From assembly GCA_025267735.1 (NCBI GenBank), contig CM046303.1:55321403-55385402 (forward strand): a stretch of 64,000 nt of DNA, given 5' to 3'. Position numbers and translations under genes: made by a program. Below are positions 22,166-34,505 of the stretch, piece by piece. The first letter of the stretch is position 1. Each line of letters starts with the position of its first letter. This stretch comes from Mactra quadrangularis (Eukaryota; Mollusca; Bivalvia; Venerida; Mactridae). The notes under the pieces are model-generated. The model had not been told where the DNA came from. It worked only from the letters and a program-made list of their open reading frames with translations, and did no database searches.

Positions 22166-23129
22166 ATTTATTCACATATTTGTTGTATTGTTTTATAAGC
22201 TATTAATACAAAAAGTCATTGCATTTATACAAGTAGTCTTTAGTTTCATGCTTATGCACATTCACTGACTACAACTATTACCCCTGGTCATTGGGCTTCT
22301 GGAATACTGGCTACTATCTATCAATCTCCTTGTAGAGTCTTCCCTGCTTAGTGAAGCAGACAAATTGGCACAATGGAATTATACCTCCTTGCAGGCATCC
22401 ATTTACTCAGGAGTGGAGTGAAGCAATCCCAGGTAAATTTCTTGCTGTAGGAAATTAGCAGTGACCCCAGTGGGTTTTCGAATCTCTGATCCTCTCGATC
22501 CCAGAGAGCCCGTCCTACCTCTCTTATAATAATACAAATATGCATGAATATGATCTATAAGCCACTGGTTAGAAGCCAATCAGGTTTCATTACTGAATTG
22601 AAATACCAAGATACCAAGAAACTAGTCTGGAGTTCCCTCCCTTGTACTACATAATTCCCATAGTAAATATACGGTGGCTATATCACATGACTATGACATC
22701 TCAAATGCTCTGGTTTGAAGTATGAAACATTGAAAATTCAGCCTCAACTCAAAGTTTTAAAGGGCTGTAAGTCTTTAAATTCTTATCAATGATACCCATG
22801 CGAGGCTAAGCAAAGAATGTATTCTATTTGCTACGCATCACATCTCCAATGCAAGTTTTTATACTTTTTGCAAACACCCTTGAAAAACTTTATTTCAGCG
22901 TGCTACATTGACAAGTCATCGTCCTTATTTAATAGTAAAAACTTTGAAGGTTTTCCAGGGTGTTATTGTAAAAAGTAAAAGCCAGGCATAGGAGATTATT
23001 TGCTTAGCAAATAGTGTACACTTATCTGCTTAGGCTGGAGTAGGAATCATGTAAATCTGACAAGAATTAAAATTCTTACCGCTTTTTAACACTGAGTTGA
23101 AGTAGATTTTCACTTTTTTCTTCTTGAGA
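22166..23129. other. intergenic, gene-free apart from a SINE
   Basis: Apart from the SINE family A copy (22347-22540) nothing is recognised. A small direct echo, TTGCTTAGC..AAATAGTGTACAC and GAGGCTAAGC, is not convincing. Confidence 0.45.
22347..22540 (-). mobile_element. SINE family A, copy 1
   Basis: Read on the - strand: GGGATCGAGAGGATCAGAG, box B-like GATTCGAAAACC, then CAGCAAGAAATTTACCTGGG and CACTCCACTCC. It shares this body with copies near 25625, 39447 and 62775. Confidence 0.7.
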
Positions 23130-23290
23130 CCGTAACATTTTTCACTGACGAAAGTATGCCCCTTGTACAGTTGGTTAACAGCAAAATCCAGAGATTTAAT
23201 AGCCTTTCCACAAACAGTGAGTAGGTTGACTGACAGCCGTGATATGATCTATACAATATGTTGCTATTGCATTAAACCCCTCCCCAAAAA
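23130..23290 (+). mobile_element. SINE family C, 3' half
   Basis: CACTGACGAAAGTATGCCC, GTTGGTTAACAGCAAAATCC, TGACTGACAGCCGTGATATG and tail GCATTAAACC match the 3' half of the - strand SINE in LINE 1. The tRNA head is missing. Confidence 0.7.
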
Positions 23291-23635
23291 TAATTGTATT
23301 AAAATAATGCTGCATAAATATAGACAAGTTAGTATGATGAAACAATTAGTTATGACACAATCATTTCCTGTCATTGAAATGATAGTTAGGGAGGTAGTTT
23401 GTGTTATTTTATTACCAACTCTTCAATGAATGAGCGCTTAAAGTGAAAGCTTTTGTGATTTCTAGATAATTTAGATGTTCATTTGCTTCACTAATTCACT
23501 CTTCAGACAGTGTCCTTGAATCTGACATTATGTGCAGACACGTAAAATGTGTAAATTGGAAGTAAACTATTTCACTGTGATAGAGCTACATTGTATTTAG
23601 AGACAATATATTGTTTAACTTTATACAACTGTCAT

Positions 23636-25287
23636 TATAGCTTGTTTAGGATAACTTGAGACAAAATACGATACCATTTTTATACACAGGTGAATTTAAG
23701 TTTAGTACATGTAATTATCAACTATTATCAGTGTGTTTTTGATGTATTAAATTTAGTACGAGAACACACGTTTCACGCATTAAGAAATGTTTAATACTTT
23801 CATTACACAAAATCAGCTGACCTCCCTGTTTTATATAATACCCCAGTCCCAAATATGTAAACAGGGATGGGTCGAGTACTGGATTCCAGTACTCGAGTAG
23901 TACTTGAGTATTTCAAAATTTGTACTCGTACTTATGAGTAATGAGTACTGGTTTTTCTTCAGTACTTGAGTAGTACTCGAGTAGTACTTAAGTACTCATG
24001 AGTATTTTTTAGTACCAGATTGTTTTGCATGAGCATATAAAAGATTTTTAGTAGAAATAAAAGAGACGAATTTTATTTATCTATTCAATTAAACATCAAA
24101 TCAAGCTTCAAATTCAATTTTAAACAAGACAGTCAAAATGTTGCTGCAAATATTTTATGCAACAGTGTTTATTTTTGGTCAGTTTTATTGCCGTCTAAGG
24201 GCTATATTCTCATTCTAAAATCGAATCTTTTTTCCCACATTTCAGTTTCAGGACAACAACTTATCAAATTAGTAAAAACAAATGTAAGAATAAAGTCAAA
24301 TCATGAACTAAGATTAATATATGTCTTATAAACTTGATATATGAAAATTGAATGCATAATCACACTATATAAAATCATGCGAATGAATTTTATTTTATTC
24401 TGTGTTATTTTATATATTTATGGTGGAGGGTTTTTACTTACTTAGATTTTATAATTTATCTTTTGTATAACGCCATTGAATATGTAATATAGAAATAGGC
24501 GTTTATTCAAATGAAGAAGTTTAAGATTAAGTTTAAATCCAAATTAAACTTAAACAAAAGATTTTTGAAAAAAAAGACAGCTGATAGTATGTTTCAGCTT
24601 AAAATAATTGAGTTATATTTTTTAAGTTAACTAACTAACTTAATGAAAAACAAAACTAAAATCTTTGTTGAATTAGCTATTGTTACAAATTTGCATGACA
24701 TTTTATCTCAATTTATATCAAAACACTGTGCAGGGTTTTTTCACCACAAAAGTGACTGTTTCAGAGAATGTAATGTCTCGTCATTCACTTAAAAAATTCT
24801 TATGACTGATGCATATAACTAGCTGATGATTTTAATAATTTATAAGCTATATGAGGAACAAACTGTGACAAACATTGTTTTCACAATTTATGAAGAGGTA
24901 TAAACTGTAAAAAGGTGTCAGACATCCCATTGATATGCATAATCCCATAACAATAGCTACCTATAAAACTTGTAATCACATAACCAATTACATGTACTAT
25001 GCATTATCATTTCTAAAGTAGTTTTAAAGAAATCTCAATCAAGAATGTAACTAGATAGAAATAAGATGGCCAGTACTCAGAAATACTCACGAGTATCGAG
25101 TACTGCTAGTTCAGTACTTGAGTAAGTACGAGTACGAGTACAATTTATTTTCCTGAGTACTGAGTACAGGCGAGTACTGGAAAAAGTGGTATTTGTACTC
25201 ATAATACTCGAGTACAAGTACGAGTACCCCATCCCTGTATGTAAACAAAGTGAATCGTTTGTCTCAAGTTATCCTAAACGAGCTATA
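23636..25287. mobile_element. TA-flanked MITE (Tc1/mariner-like) split by a hAT element
   Basis: Terminal arms TAGCTTGTTTAGGATAACTT (from 23638) and, inverted, AAGTTATCCTAAACGAGCTA (to 25285) extend about 30 bp with one mismatch, flanked by TA on both sides. Removing the nested hAT and its duplication leaves about 264 bp. No coding content; superfamily inferred from the TA target. Confidence 0.75.
23854..25245. mobile_element. non-autonomous hAT element (1,376 bp), nested
   Basis: Element proper 23862-25237 begins CAGGGATGGGTCGAGTACT and ends AGTACCCCATCCCTG, with long sub-terminal zones of repeated GAGTACT words at both ends. The exact 8-bp duplication TATGTAAA flanks it (23854-23861 and 25238-25245). 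No transposase-like frame inside. It sits within the TA-flanked MITE. Confidence 0.9.
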
Positions 25288-25624
25288 GCACCAACATTTA
25301 CCCCACTACTTTAAATACTCTGTACAGTACTTCTGAACTTATGATCAATAAAAATAGATAGATTGTATCCATATTTATGTAAGATTTACCAAGGAAAGTT
25401 CGAGGTTATTTAATCAATGGGGTTAATATAAGCAACACTGACAATTTTATAAAATGCAACAATCATTTAAAATGTATACACTACTTCATGAAGAATGGAC
25501 ATCTGGTTGGTTCCACTTGTTGTTTAGTCAATAGTTTGTGGGTGTGGACTGTGATTATAATGCTAAACAATCTCTTATGTTAAACAAGTGTGGTTTAATG
25601 TCCGCTTCTATTCAGCAGACTTAA

Positions 25625-25810
25625 TAATTTTTGTATGATAACTCCTGATCATTGAAATCTCCTTCAGGCAGGTGATTCCTCAAAGTACTCATTGACACCT
25701 GAGCGGAGTGGAACAATTGAAGGTAAATTTCTTGCTCAAACAATTAGCAGTCCTAGTGGGGTTCAATTCCAGGGTCTCTCCATCCTTAAGTGCGCATCCT
25801 AGCATTGGAC
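25625..25810 (-). mobile_element. SINE family A, copy 2
   Basis: On the - strand: GAATTGAACCCCACTAGG, GAGCAAGAAATTTACC, AATTGTTCCACTCCGCTCAG, GTCAATGAGTACTTTGAGG and TGATCAGGAGTTATCATAC. The 3' body is the best preserved of the four copies. Confidence 0.75.
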
Positions 25811-27086
25811 CCCAAAGTCAGCTAGATCAACACTCATCTGGGAGATAATTCACAAAACAATGGCAGCAGGAAAGAAACTGTAGTGGTAAATATTCCCTCA
25901 ACTCAAGCAGATCTGATTGAAAAGTTTAAAGAAAGAACAACAACAACTATAATTTATATTCTGCTGATAACTCTTATTATTATGAAGTATACATGCAATA
26001 ATTACAAAATATGAAAAAATAAATACCAATAGTTTACTATCTGGTAATATAACAATATCCCTTCATATAAGAGAAATAAAAACATAACACCCATGTATAA
26101 GTGTATATAATAAACCAAAGACTGAATACATTCTATAATAGAAGTGAGTTGAACAGGAGAACTATGGGTATCTAACTCGGGGTCATTTTTACTCAATAAT
26201 GAACTTAGACAAAATAGTGGACAACAGAACCAAAGGTTATAAAGTTTGCATGAGTAACTTTTTCTTGTTCTGTAAATTTTTTATATGAATGCATGATTTC
26301 AGAAAAAATGAATTTATAATTGTACCATTAATAGATACTGTATTTGTGTATTTTTGAACTTCAATCCCTCCATTAGGATAGAGACTAAAATTTGAAAAAA
26401 AATCAATCGTTAAATTTTCTATATTATCGAGTCACAGGCTGTACAATGTACATTTAAGTTATACAGCCTCCATTCAAGTTTTGTCTTAGTTCCAAAACCT
26501 CATAGCTCTGAAAATTGAGAAATTTCTAAATATTATCTGAACTAGTGAAATAACCCCATACATATGTTCACAGGAAGAAAACAGTAAAGGATAAAAAATA
26601 TAATTTATATAATATGTGTGAATAATATTTTCTACAAGGTACAATGTAAAGAAAGCATCATATCAATTATGTTTATAAAATGCAAGCATTTTACTAACAT
26701 GAAAAATACGAGAGAAAAAAATGTTGAATATTTTCTATAATAATAATGTAACAAAAAATAAGAAAACCTCATGTAATATAAATCTGTATATTACATTGTT
26801 CATACATAATAATAAACATTATATAATATCAAAAAACATAAGATTATCATGACTGGAAGAAATAAAATATTGCTATAAATGAAGGTGAACTCAAAAAAAC
26901 ATACACATGAAAACTCTTGTAATATTTTCACTCAATAAGTTCATACAAAATTCCACAGACAGAATGGTGATTACAATTGTAAATTGAATGAGTATATATG
27001 ATAAAAATTGTAGAAAATGTGAAGGTATTTATGTATGTAGGCCTTTATATGTAAAACAAATATCAAATACATGTACGTACATAACA
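25811..27086. other. intergenic, AT-rich
   Basis: Nothing recognised. A small hairpin GGCTGT..ACAGCC near 26438-26467 is noted but weak. Confidence 0.45.
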
Positions 27087-27088
27087 AG

Positions 27089-27236
27089 TATAGTTCGTTT
27101 TTTCTCAACGGTCAAAACATGAATAATTTCACGGTGACTTGATGCTCTTTGTCTAACACTCACGATATTGAGATAGTGTGTAATCATCCATTGTAAAATT
27201 ATTCAAACTTTGACAGTTGAGAAATAATGGACTATG
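27089..27236. mobile_element. small MITE, TAGTYC..TTTTTTCTCAAC family, copy 1
   Basis: Left arm TAGTTCGTTTTTTCTCAAC with CAAAACATGAATAATTTCAC; right arm, inverted, GTTGAGAAATAATGGACTA preceded by AAAATTATTCAAACTTTGAC. Same family as the copy at 41723-41975. Target TA on the left; TG on the right, possibly mutated. Confidence 0.75.
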
Positions 27237-27770
27237 AATACAGAAACAGGGTATGTATGAATGATTCTATAATCAAATGAAGTGTTGGAACATATAAAGT
27301 CTTAATCAAGACATTTCCAATTCCGAAGCATAATTTTGTAAATCCATGATTACTAAAGCAAAAATAAACCAAACATAGCTCCTCATCTTGGATACAATAT
27401 ATTTATCTTTCATTATTGCCGTAACACCTTTACAAGGACAAAAACTTGCTAAGTGTTTGAAAATACTGGGTAAATTAAAATTGCAATAAAAAAAAGCCTG
27501 TTTTAAATTACAGTAAAGTTGGGCTATAAAAACCGACAAAATTGATGGTCCTAATAGCGAAACGGTCTTATCATAGAGACTATTTTCTTCACAAATTAAG
27601 CATTTGGGTCTTAATAATTATCAAAAATCGCATGATTTGAAATAACTAAAGGGGTCTAAATAGTGGAACTTTACGGAACACATAAAAATTGTGAACTTCT
27701 TTTCATTCATTAAGAGTGGATACAACTGTGCCCACACATAAAGTTTTAATACTTGTAAAGCACAGGGGCA
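27237..27770. other. intergenic
   Basis: No gene recognised; short frames on both strands lack family features. Confidence 0.4.
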
Positions 27771-28050
27771 GATCCAGGATTTTTATCTAGGAGGGGGGTC
27801 CGAACTTTTCTAGGAGGAGTCCGAACCTCGAAGCACAACCACATTATACACATTTTGCAGAAAAAATGCAACTTATTGATAGTAAAAACTACATAACCAT
27901 TAAATCTATGCTAAGCACCGAGAAAAATTGCTTCATGTTACTTAAAAATGTCTTACAGGCAAGAAATACACTAATGGACAGGTACATTTTCCAAATTCTA
28001 GGGGGGGGGGGTTCGGACCCCCCTGACCCCCCACTGGACCCGCCTATGCA
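27771..28050. mobile_element. degenerate MITE with GGATCCAGG-type ends
   Basis: Left end CAGGGGCAGATCCAGGATT and right end ACTGGACCCGCCTATG are roughly inverted, with GGGGGTCCGAAC inner words and a G/C homopolymer stretch near 28000-28033. Target duplication not clear. Confidence 0.5.
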
Positions 28051-30819
28051 GCAGTAAGCATAATGAACATATAGAGCAACAAGGAAGTTAAAGCTTACAT
28101 CATGTAGGAGTTGTTCACCACAAAGACAAATACATTGTTATAATTATGGTGTGATTAAAGTTTCATGTATCAAGAGATAATATGATTCATTGCTATAAAT
28201 AGTCAACAAGTCTTAGATATGGTAAGTTATATAAAGTAATAAGACTGCAATATCAATATATAGTGAATGCTCTAAATTATAGTAGCAGGACACTTAACCA
28301 TTGCCCCTTTCTCTCCCCTAAAACCTTTTCTCCTTAAACCCATTAACTAGAATAGCAGAGCACTGAACACCCTTTTTTTTCTCCCCTAAACCTATTTTCT
28401 TTTATCCCCCAATTCTGTCGAAATGCATGGTTAGTTGCATCGAAATTTTATGCAACCTGTTCCCTTGTGTTAAGTCAGCCTCCCTTTCCCCTCAGATGCA
28501 TCCTGTCCCTTTGTGCTGCCTCCTGCATGTTTTTCTAGAACATTCACTTTAATATGAGGTAAATTAAGCAAGGATAGATCAGCACAGACAAAAAGGACAT
28601 ACATGTATAACAAACATACAATCCACATGTTTACCAACGAACTAACCTATTTTCCGGCGTTTTTTTATTTTAAACTTTTTGCATTAGAATAAAATGCAGG
28701 ACCATAACTTCGCACACTGTATTTAAAACCACAATCAGTTATTAATCACTATGAAAATTATGCTTATCATATAAACTTTCTCCATAAAATTTTGGAAATT
28801 AATGAAAATTTTATTTCAGGTAAAATCCTGAAATGTTTTGTGACAGGATACAAGATAAGAAAAACAGTCGTACCATGGTGCACCACATTCAACAATGTCA
28901 CATGAAGTGCACTCAGAGGATTCTACTTCAATGTTTTTTAATAATGGTACATTTTTTGTAAGTTAATAATTAAATTCATTTTCCTATTTTAATCAGTTAC
29001 ACTAAGAACAAAAATATCATGCACCATACTGCAAGCCATACTTTTTTGTAACATAAAAAATCTCTATAAAATAAAAATTGAACAAAAAATGGTGATTTTA
29101 CCAAAAACTCAAACATAAAGTACATTAATATGTCTATGTACAAGTAAAACATACATTTTACTTTGAATTTACAAATTTATGTACAAAACTCATACTTTCT
29201 AAATCATGGCACACAGCTTTGATCACAACCTTTTTTGAATATGCTATTAATAACAGCAAATAAATTAATTAAAAAAGAAAGCACAACTTTAGGCAGAAAA
29301 TGCTTAAAAAATGATTTATATTAAATAGAAAAGGGATAAGAATTCTATATAAAAACTAGAAAATACTATCTCAAGACCATTGTCGTACCCAGAGTCTAGT
29401 AGGATTCTTGATACATTCAATCGAGAATCTTGATAACCTCGGGGTACGAGTATGTCTCATGACAGGACACAGGAAAAAGATCTCATCTAGGTGGAATAAT
29501 AACTTTCACACTTCTGTAAGTCATTGTAAGAACACAACTACAATGTACCATTATAGAGAGAAAATTTGCTTATTTTGATAAAAGATCAATTTTTATTTTA
29601 CAAGTGAGCAAAGGATGAAATATTTTCACGAGTGGCAAAGCCATAAGTTAAAATATAATATTCTTAGCCCATGAGTGAAATAAATAGATCTTACACAATA
29701 TAAACAAATTTTCTGTTCATTATATGCTTCGAACTTTATTTTACTCTAATTGTTTCAGTCTGATATGCCTTCAGAACGGTACATCAAAACAGTGAAAATA
29801 ACTTATAAATTTCTTTTTATTGTTACAAAAGAGTGGAATATCCATTTTTATTTCACCATTAAATCCCGGTAATCCGGTAAGAAAATGAAAAACATTGTCC
29901 TTTTATATCATTGTCCAAAATTGCTTATTATATCATTGTATTTAATTTTCCAAAATGAAAGACAATACAAAGATGGCCATTTTATATCACTGCCAAAAGT
30001 TAACAATACATTTTAACACTAACTAATTGAACATTGGAAGAATCAATACTTACAGCTTTGTTGTATCTTTGAAAAACTGTACTGTCTAAGCAGTTCTAAT
30101 TGTTAGTTTTGTTTTAATAGTATTCAAAATAATTTAAATATGATAGTCTATGCCAAAAACTTCTAAATCTATCAGTCAGCTAGGTGATGTTTTAAGTTCT
30201 GGACTAACTTTTTTGAAATTTGAATTTTCATTCTCTACATGAAAAAAATTGTAAAAATTTTGATAAAAGTTAATACTAGGGCACTGGGTCTGGAAGTATG
30301 AGTAAATATGGTCAGACCTTTGCCAATTTTATCAGCAAGGACTGGCAGACTGATAACCTTGGCAAAGATTGATAAAGCAAGCAAAATCATAAGGCTGGCT
30401 GGTGAACAGAGGTACATTGGGCTATAATTAGACAAGGGAGGTACAAGGGAGGTAACTCAAAAAGTTAAATGTCCCCCTGATAGTGGCTACCTCCAACAAA
30501 TGGAAACATTCAATTTTCAGGTGTTTAATTTGATTGCATTAGAAAAAATTTGGAAGCATCTGAAACAAACATATCACTATTTGTATGCTAACAAGAAATA
30601 AGGCAAATAAGAACATGATTGAGGCTACAATAGAATGAGGTCTTTGATACAGACATAAAGCACACATTTCAATGATATCTTAAAACATGATTCATGTTCA
30701 GTAGTCAATAATTATACATAGCTAACTATTCAAAATACCTAGATTTAATACAACTTGAACAATCATAGACATCAACAATATGACCTTCCTGTCCCATGTG
30801 TCAAAAATCACATAGAATG
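28051..30819. other. intergenic, gene-free
   Basis: No coding region of credible length or similarity is seen. A pyrimidine-rich pair of related sentences (28290-28400, each with TAGCAG..CACT and CTCCCCTAAA) suggests a diverged local duplication. Confidence 0.45.
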
Positions 30820-31060
30820 AGTATTGTTTTCTTTTTTATTAAGGTTTTACACCACATCAACCCAAAATACGGTCATTTTTAAAGTGGCCAGTTCATCTAA
30901 CCTAGCTTTCTTCAACTGTAACCAGCACTCACCTACTTTTCAACAATCCTGACAACTTTTTCATATACCTTATAAATGGAGGAAATCAACATTTTTGTCA
31001 AGTTTTAAGGAAAGGTACAACCCGCCCGTGTGAGGCTTGCCCAGCATCCCTTTTTGAACA
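30820..31060 (-). mobile_element. SINE family B, decayed copy
   Basis: Tail-like TTTTTTATTAAGG..CATCAACCC, then CATCTAACCTAGCTTTC, CCAGCACTCACCTAC, AAATGGAGGAAATCAAC and a degraded head. Same order as the complete copy at 4204-4503. Confidence 0.65.
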
Positions 31061-31529
31061 TGAGAGTATTGATTTAAATTTGGTGTGTTTATCAATTGTT
31101 CTACCCATGATTGTTGACAATGTAAAAGTTAGGGATAGATGTGGTTCACCAAATATTCAGCAATATGTGCTGTCCAAAATGATGTTCAAACCACAATAAA
31201 TCTACATCAAGGCTACAAATACTGCAAAATTTGTGCTTTAAGGTTTAAGAGTCTATTTGCTGGAAATTTTGATCAAATGACACAGGAAGGTAATAGATAT
31301 ACAATGTTAAACCAACCACACTGTGAAATCATTTACTCTTGAATTATACTAGAATGAATACACTGCATAATGTAAAATAAAACAATATAATAATGATAAC
31401 AGTTATACCAATAAATGTTTGAGCAGACATATTTGATGCTCCCTGGTGTACAGGGGTGGCACTTAGCAACATAAAACATGGTACATGTATATTTAAACAA
31501 CAGTTTAAAGTGCATCAAGCTGCACCAAG

Positions 31530-32090
31530 ATACGGCCTTTGCTAAACACAGTTCAGCAATAGCCAATAGGGATGAGACATTATGCCGATATATTAATATG
31601 TATCGATTCATCAGGGTCACAAGAGGTATTGTTGCCCAGCGCGATAAATCACGATAAGACCCTGATATTTGTAATGTGTTATCTTCTAGGTGATCAAAAA
31701 TAAAAGACTGTGAATGTTTGTATTTTTACAATAACTATCCGTATTTGTATCATTTTTACAATAACTATCTGTATTTGTATCCTAAATAATCATATCATCA
31801 CCTTTCGTATCGACACATATCATATCATACGATGACCATATTGTCTCATCTCTAATAGCCAAGCTATCAAGCTAAATGTAATACAACAATTATAGTTTGC
31901 TTAACACAGAACATTAATGACCAAGCTATTAAGCTAAATTTGATTCTGCAATGGCCATGCTAAACACAGTACATAATGATATTGAGAAACTCAGTACAGC
32001 TATGACCATGGTAAAGACAGTACAGCATGGCTATGCTAAACTCGGTAATTCAATGGCCTTGCTAAACACAGCATGAAATAGCAAAACATT
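31530..32090. repeat. degenerate ~60-bp tandem repeat, interrupted by hAT element
   Basis: Words such as GGCCATGCTAAACACAGTAC and GCTAAACACAG recur at about 50-62 bp spacing on both sides of the insertion at 31567-31854. Strongly diverged units. Confidence 0.6.
31559..31862. mobile_element. small hAT MITE (288 bp)
   Basis: Element proper 31567-31854 begins TAGGGATGAGACATTATGCC and ends CATATTGTCTCATCTCTA. The flanks carry the exact 8-bp duplication ATAGCCAA (31559-31566 and 31855-31862). Non-coding. Confidence 0.88.
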
Positions 32091-32124
32091 GTACAGCATT
32101 TTCATTTTTGATAATGAATATGAC

Positions 32125-32392
32125 AACAAGAAATGTAATGAGGAAACCACATTAAAGCCGAATTTAAAAACTTTAACGCAAAAATTACTAAGGGAGATAA
32201 TCCATAATAAAGCCAGGTAGAGTTGTGGTTACTTTCTTATTCTGTTCATCACATGGTATGTTATCATTGTATGAAGTTTCATAAAGATCTGACAATCAAT
32301 GGCAGAAATATAAGGAAAAGAAATACTTAAGCGCAATTGTTAACGACACTGAACGCCCACCCGCCCGCCTGTTGAAAAGTCTGGCTAAAAAT
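32125..32392 (-). mobile_element. Helentron-like element, family A, short copy
   Basis: On the - strand it starts near TTTAGCCAGACTTTTCAAC followed by a GGCGGGCGGGTGGGCG stretch. It contains a single central repeat with AGTTGTGGTT and CAATGATAACATACC in complement, and ends TTCGGCTTTAATGTGG..CATTTCTTGTT. Same plan as 3243-4702 but with one rather than several central repeats. Confidence 0.68.
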
Positions 32393-32691
32393 TGTAATTA
32401 TTTTAGATTCCAGACCTAACTATTGTACCCTCTACATTATTGTACATATACATATATAATAACTACAACTCTGCCATTAATGCTAAAAATGCATGATAGG
32501 GAAATGATTTTCAAAAAAAAAGAAAAACAGACAAGTCTTGATTACAATTGAAACTGCAACTAAAATAATAGAGATACTTTGAAGTATTATATAATAGGAA
32601 TAATACTGACGAGACAAAAGTACATAAATATGAGTACTCATGCAAGAAAGAACAATTTTTCTAAATTAAGAGATTACATCTAAGAGATAAT

Positions 32692-32832
32692 GGGCGAGTT
32701 GTCTAAGCATATTGCTAGCTAGCGCTTTGTGCCCTGGTACCTTCTTACATCAAACGGAATAGGTATGTGATGTCAAATTAAGGGTACAAGGGGGCAAAGT
32801 GCTAGATAGCATTATGCTTAGGCAACTTGCCC
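32692..32832. mobile_element. small MITE with GGGCGAGTTG termini, copy 2
   Basis: GGGCGAGTTGTCTAAGCATA at the left and TATGCTTAGGCAACTTGCCC at the right, with inner GCGCTTTGTGCCCTGGTACC. Homologous to 20229-20372. Confidence 0.82.
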
Positions 32833-33840
32833 TTGATCTAAGATGCTTATAAAAAAGTGTTTCATAGTCTACGTTTTATGCTTTTGCAAGCTCACTGACT
32901 TTTACAGCTATAACAAGCTAGATGTTCAGCAATTTGTATCATTCTATATATCTATGTTTCTGACTTGTTTGTCAAATTTTGCAAATAAATGACTGGCATT
33001 GTTAACTAGTACAACCACTGCATTTATCCATTACAATTTGATCAGGATTCAAGTGAGATATACTTAAAAAGTAGATCTTCAATTAAATAGTTATCACTAG
33101 CTAGTGACATCCGACAAGAGGTTATCAACCTTATATATACCATTTCATTGTCTATTCATGTATTTAGAAGATAACTTTGTTACATCAAAAACTTATGTAA
33201 AAAATTATTTATTTCAAAAATCCTTTTCTTTTTTTGCCACAGAAGGGGCAGGAAAAACCAATTCTTACACAAATGACTGTTATAGCTAGTGAAAATTGAG
33301 ACAAAAACCAATTTAAATATCATTTGCATACAATAACCAGTTAAAAGAAGGGTAGTTACTGAAGCATATAATGTATTCATCTGCCTCATGTCAATTTGCA
33401 CTAACTACACTAGTAAATTATCTTCCACTTATGTCAATGTGGAAAGGCTTTTACTGAAATGCCATGGCATAGTTCTGCGCACATATTCCTTCAATGTATA
33501 TAAATTATTTTAACCCAACTTTGCTGATGTTCATTTTACAAAATTCTGTAGTTTTAACCAAAATCTAATGAAGTCTAATTCCACCACTTCAGTGTAAATG
33601 AGTTTTGGATGTATAACTGGGTCAAGTACAGAATATGTCAGAAGCTGAGAAGCAGATCAAATTTATGAAAATACTTGTAAAATTCCTCATGCAGACAGAC
33701 ACTAACTGTATACAATTTTGATATTTGAGATAACAATCAACATGTGAAATAGATAATAATGTAAAATGTAATATCAGAAACAATTTATAACTGGCATTAC
33801 AATAACACATCATATTACATAATTTATAAAAAATGATTTA
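32833..33840. other. intergenic, gene-free
   Basis: Nothing recognised. Confidence 0.4.
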
Positions 33841-34015
33841 TCCAGAGAGTGAGCGAGTAAGGGGGAGGGAGAGAGAGAGAGAGAGAGGGAAAGAGGGAGA
33901 GAGAGAGGGGGGGGGCAGAGAGGGGGGCAGAGAGAGAAAGACAGACAGATGAAGAGAGAATGTGAGAAAGATAAATGAAGAGAGAATGTGAGCAAAAATG
34001 AATGAAGAGAGAGAA
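33841..34015. repeat. GA-rich simple repeat
   Basis: Purine-rich GAGAGA/GGGG tract with later AATGAAGAGAGAATGTGAG pairs. Low-complexity - strand frames (Ser/Leu/Pro-rich) are artefacts. Confidence 0.9.
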
Positions 34016-34030
34016 ATCAACAGAAACACA

Positions 34031-34505
34031 TACAGTGCCCTCCAAAAGTTTTGAGTCAACATTTTTTCCCCCTGATATATTTCTGTGCAAACACACTTGA
34101 AATTCATGCGCAAAATTTTATTTGTTCAGACTTATGCACAAATCTTTCAATTAGATGATACAAAGGCGTCAAAATATTAAAATTGTGTGAGAATATTATT
34201 CCAAATGAACTAAATTTTCGTAGTAATCAATTTCATAGTAAATATAGGCCTTCCTATTTCTTCTATATAAAATTCTTGTGATTTTGGATGTCTTTTGTTC
34301 TTATGATGTCTTAAGTTCAATAGAACAATACAATTATCAATCTAACACATTTTTCCAATTTTAAAAGGTTACTGGAACGTATTTAATAACATTTAATTGA
34401 TTTCAATCAAATCGATGCTTAATCTCGCCTATAAATCACATTGGTTTTAACATGAACATGTAGGGATTTTTTAGCGAGGAGTCTAAACTTTCGGAGGGCA
34501 CTGTA
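34031..34505. mobile_element. Tc1/mariner-like MITE (471 bp)
   Basis: Element proper 34033-34503 begins CAGTGCCCTCCAAAAGTTTT and ends AACTTTCGGAGGGCACTG, flanked by TA on both sides. The TACAGTGCCCTCC terminus is typical of Tc1/mariner elements. No transposase frame. Confidence 0.85.

Noticed and set aside
33810..34113. Ser/Leu/Pro-rich - strand frames of 61-91 codons
   Set aside because: They translate a GA/TC simple repeat and overlap in three frames.
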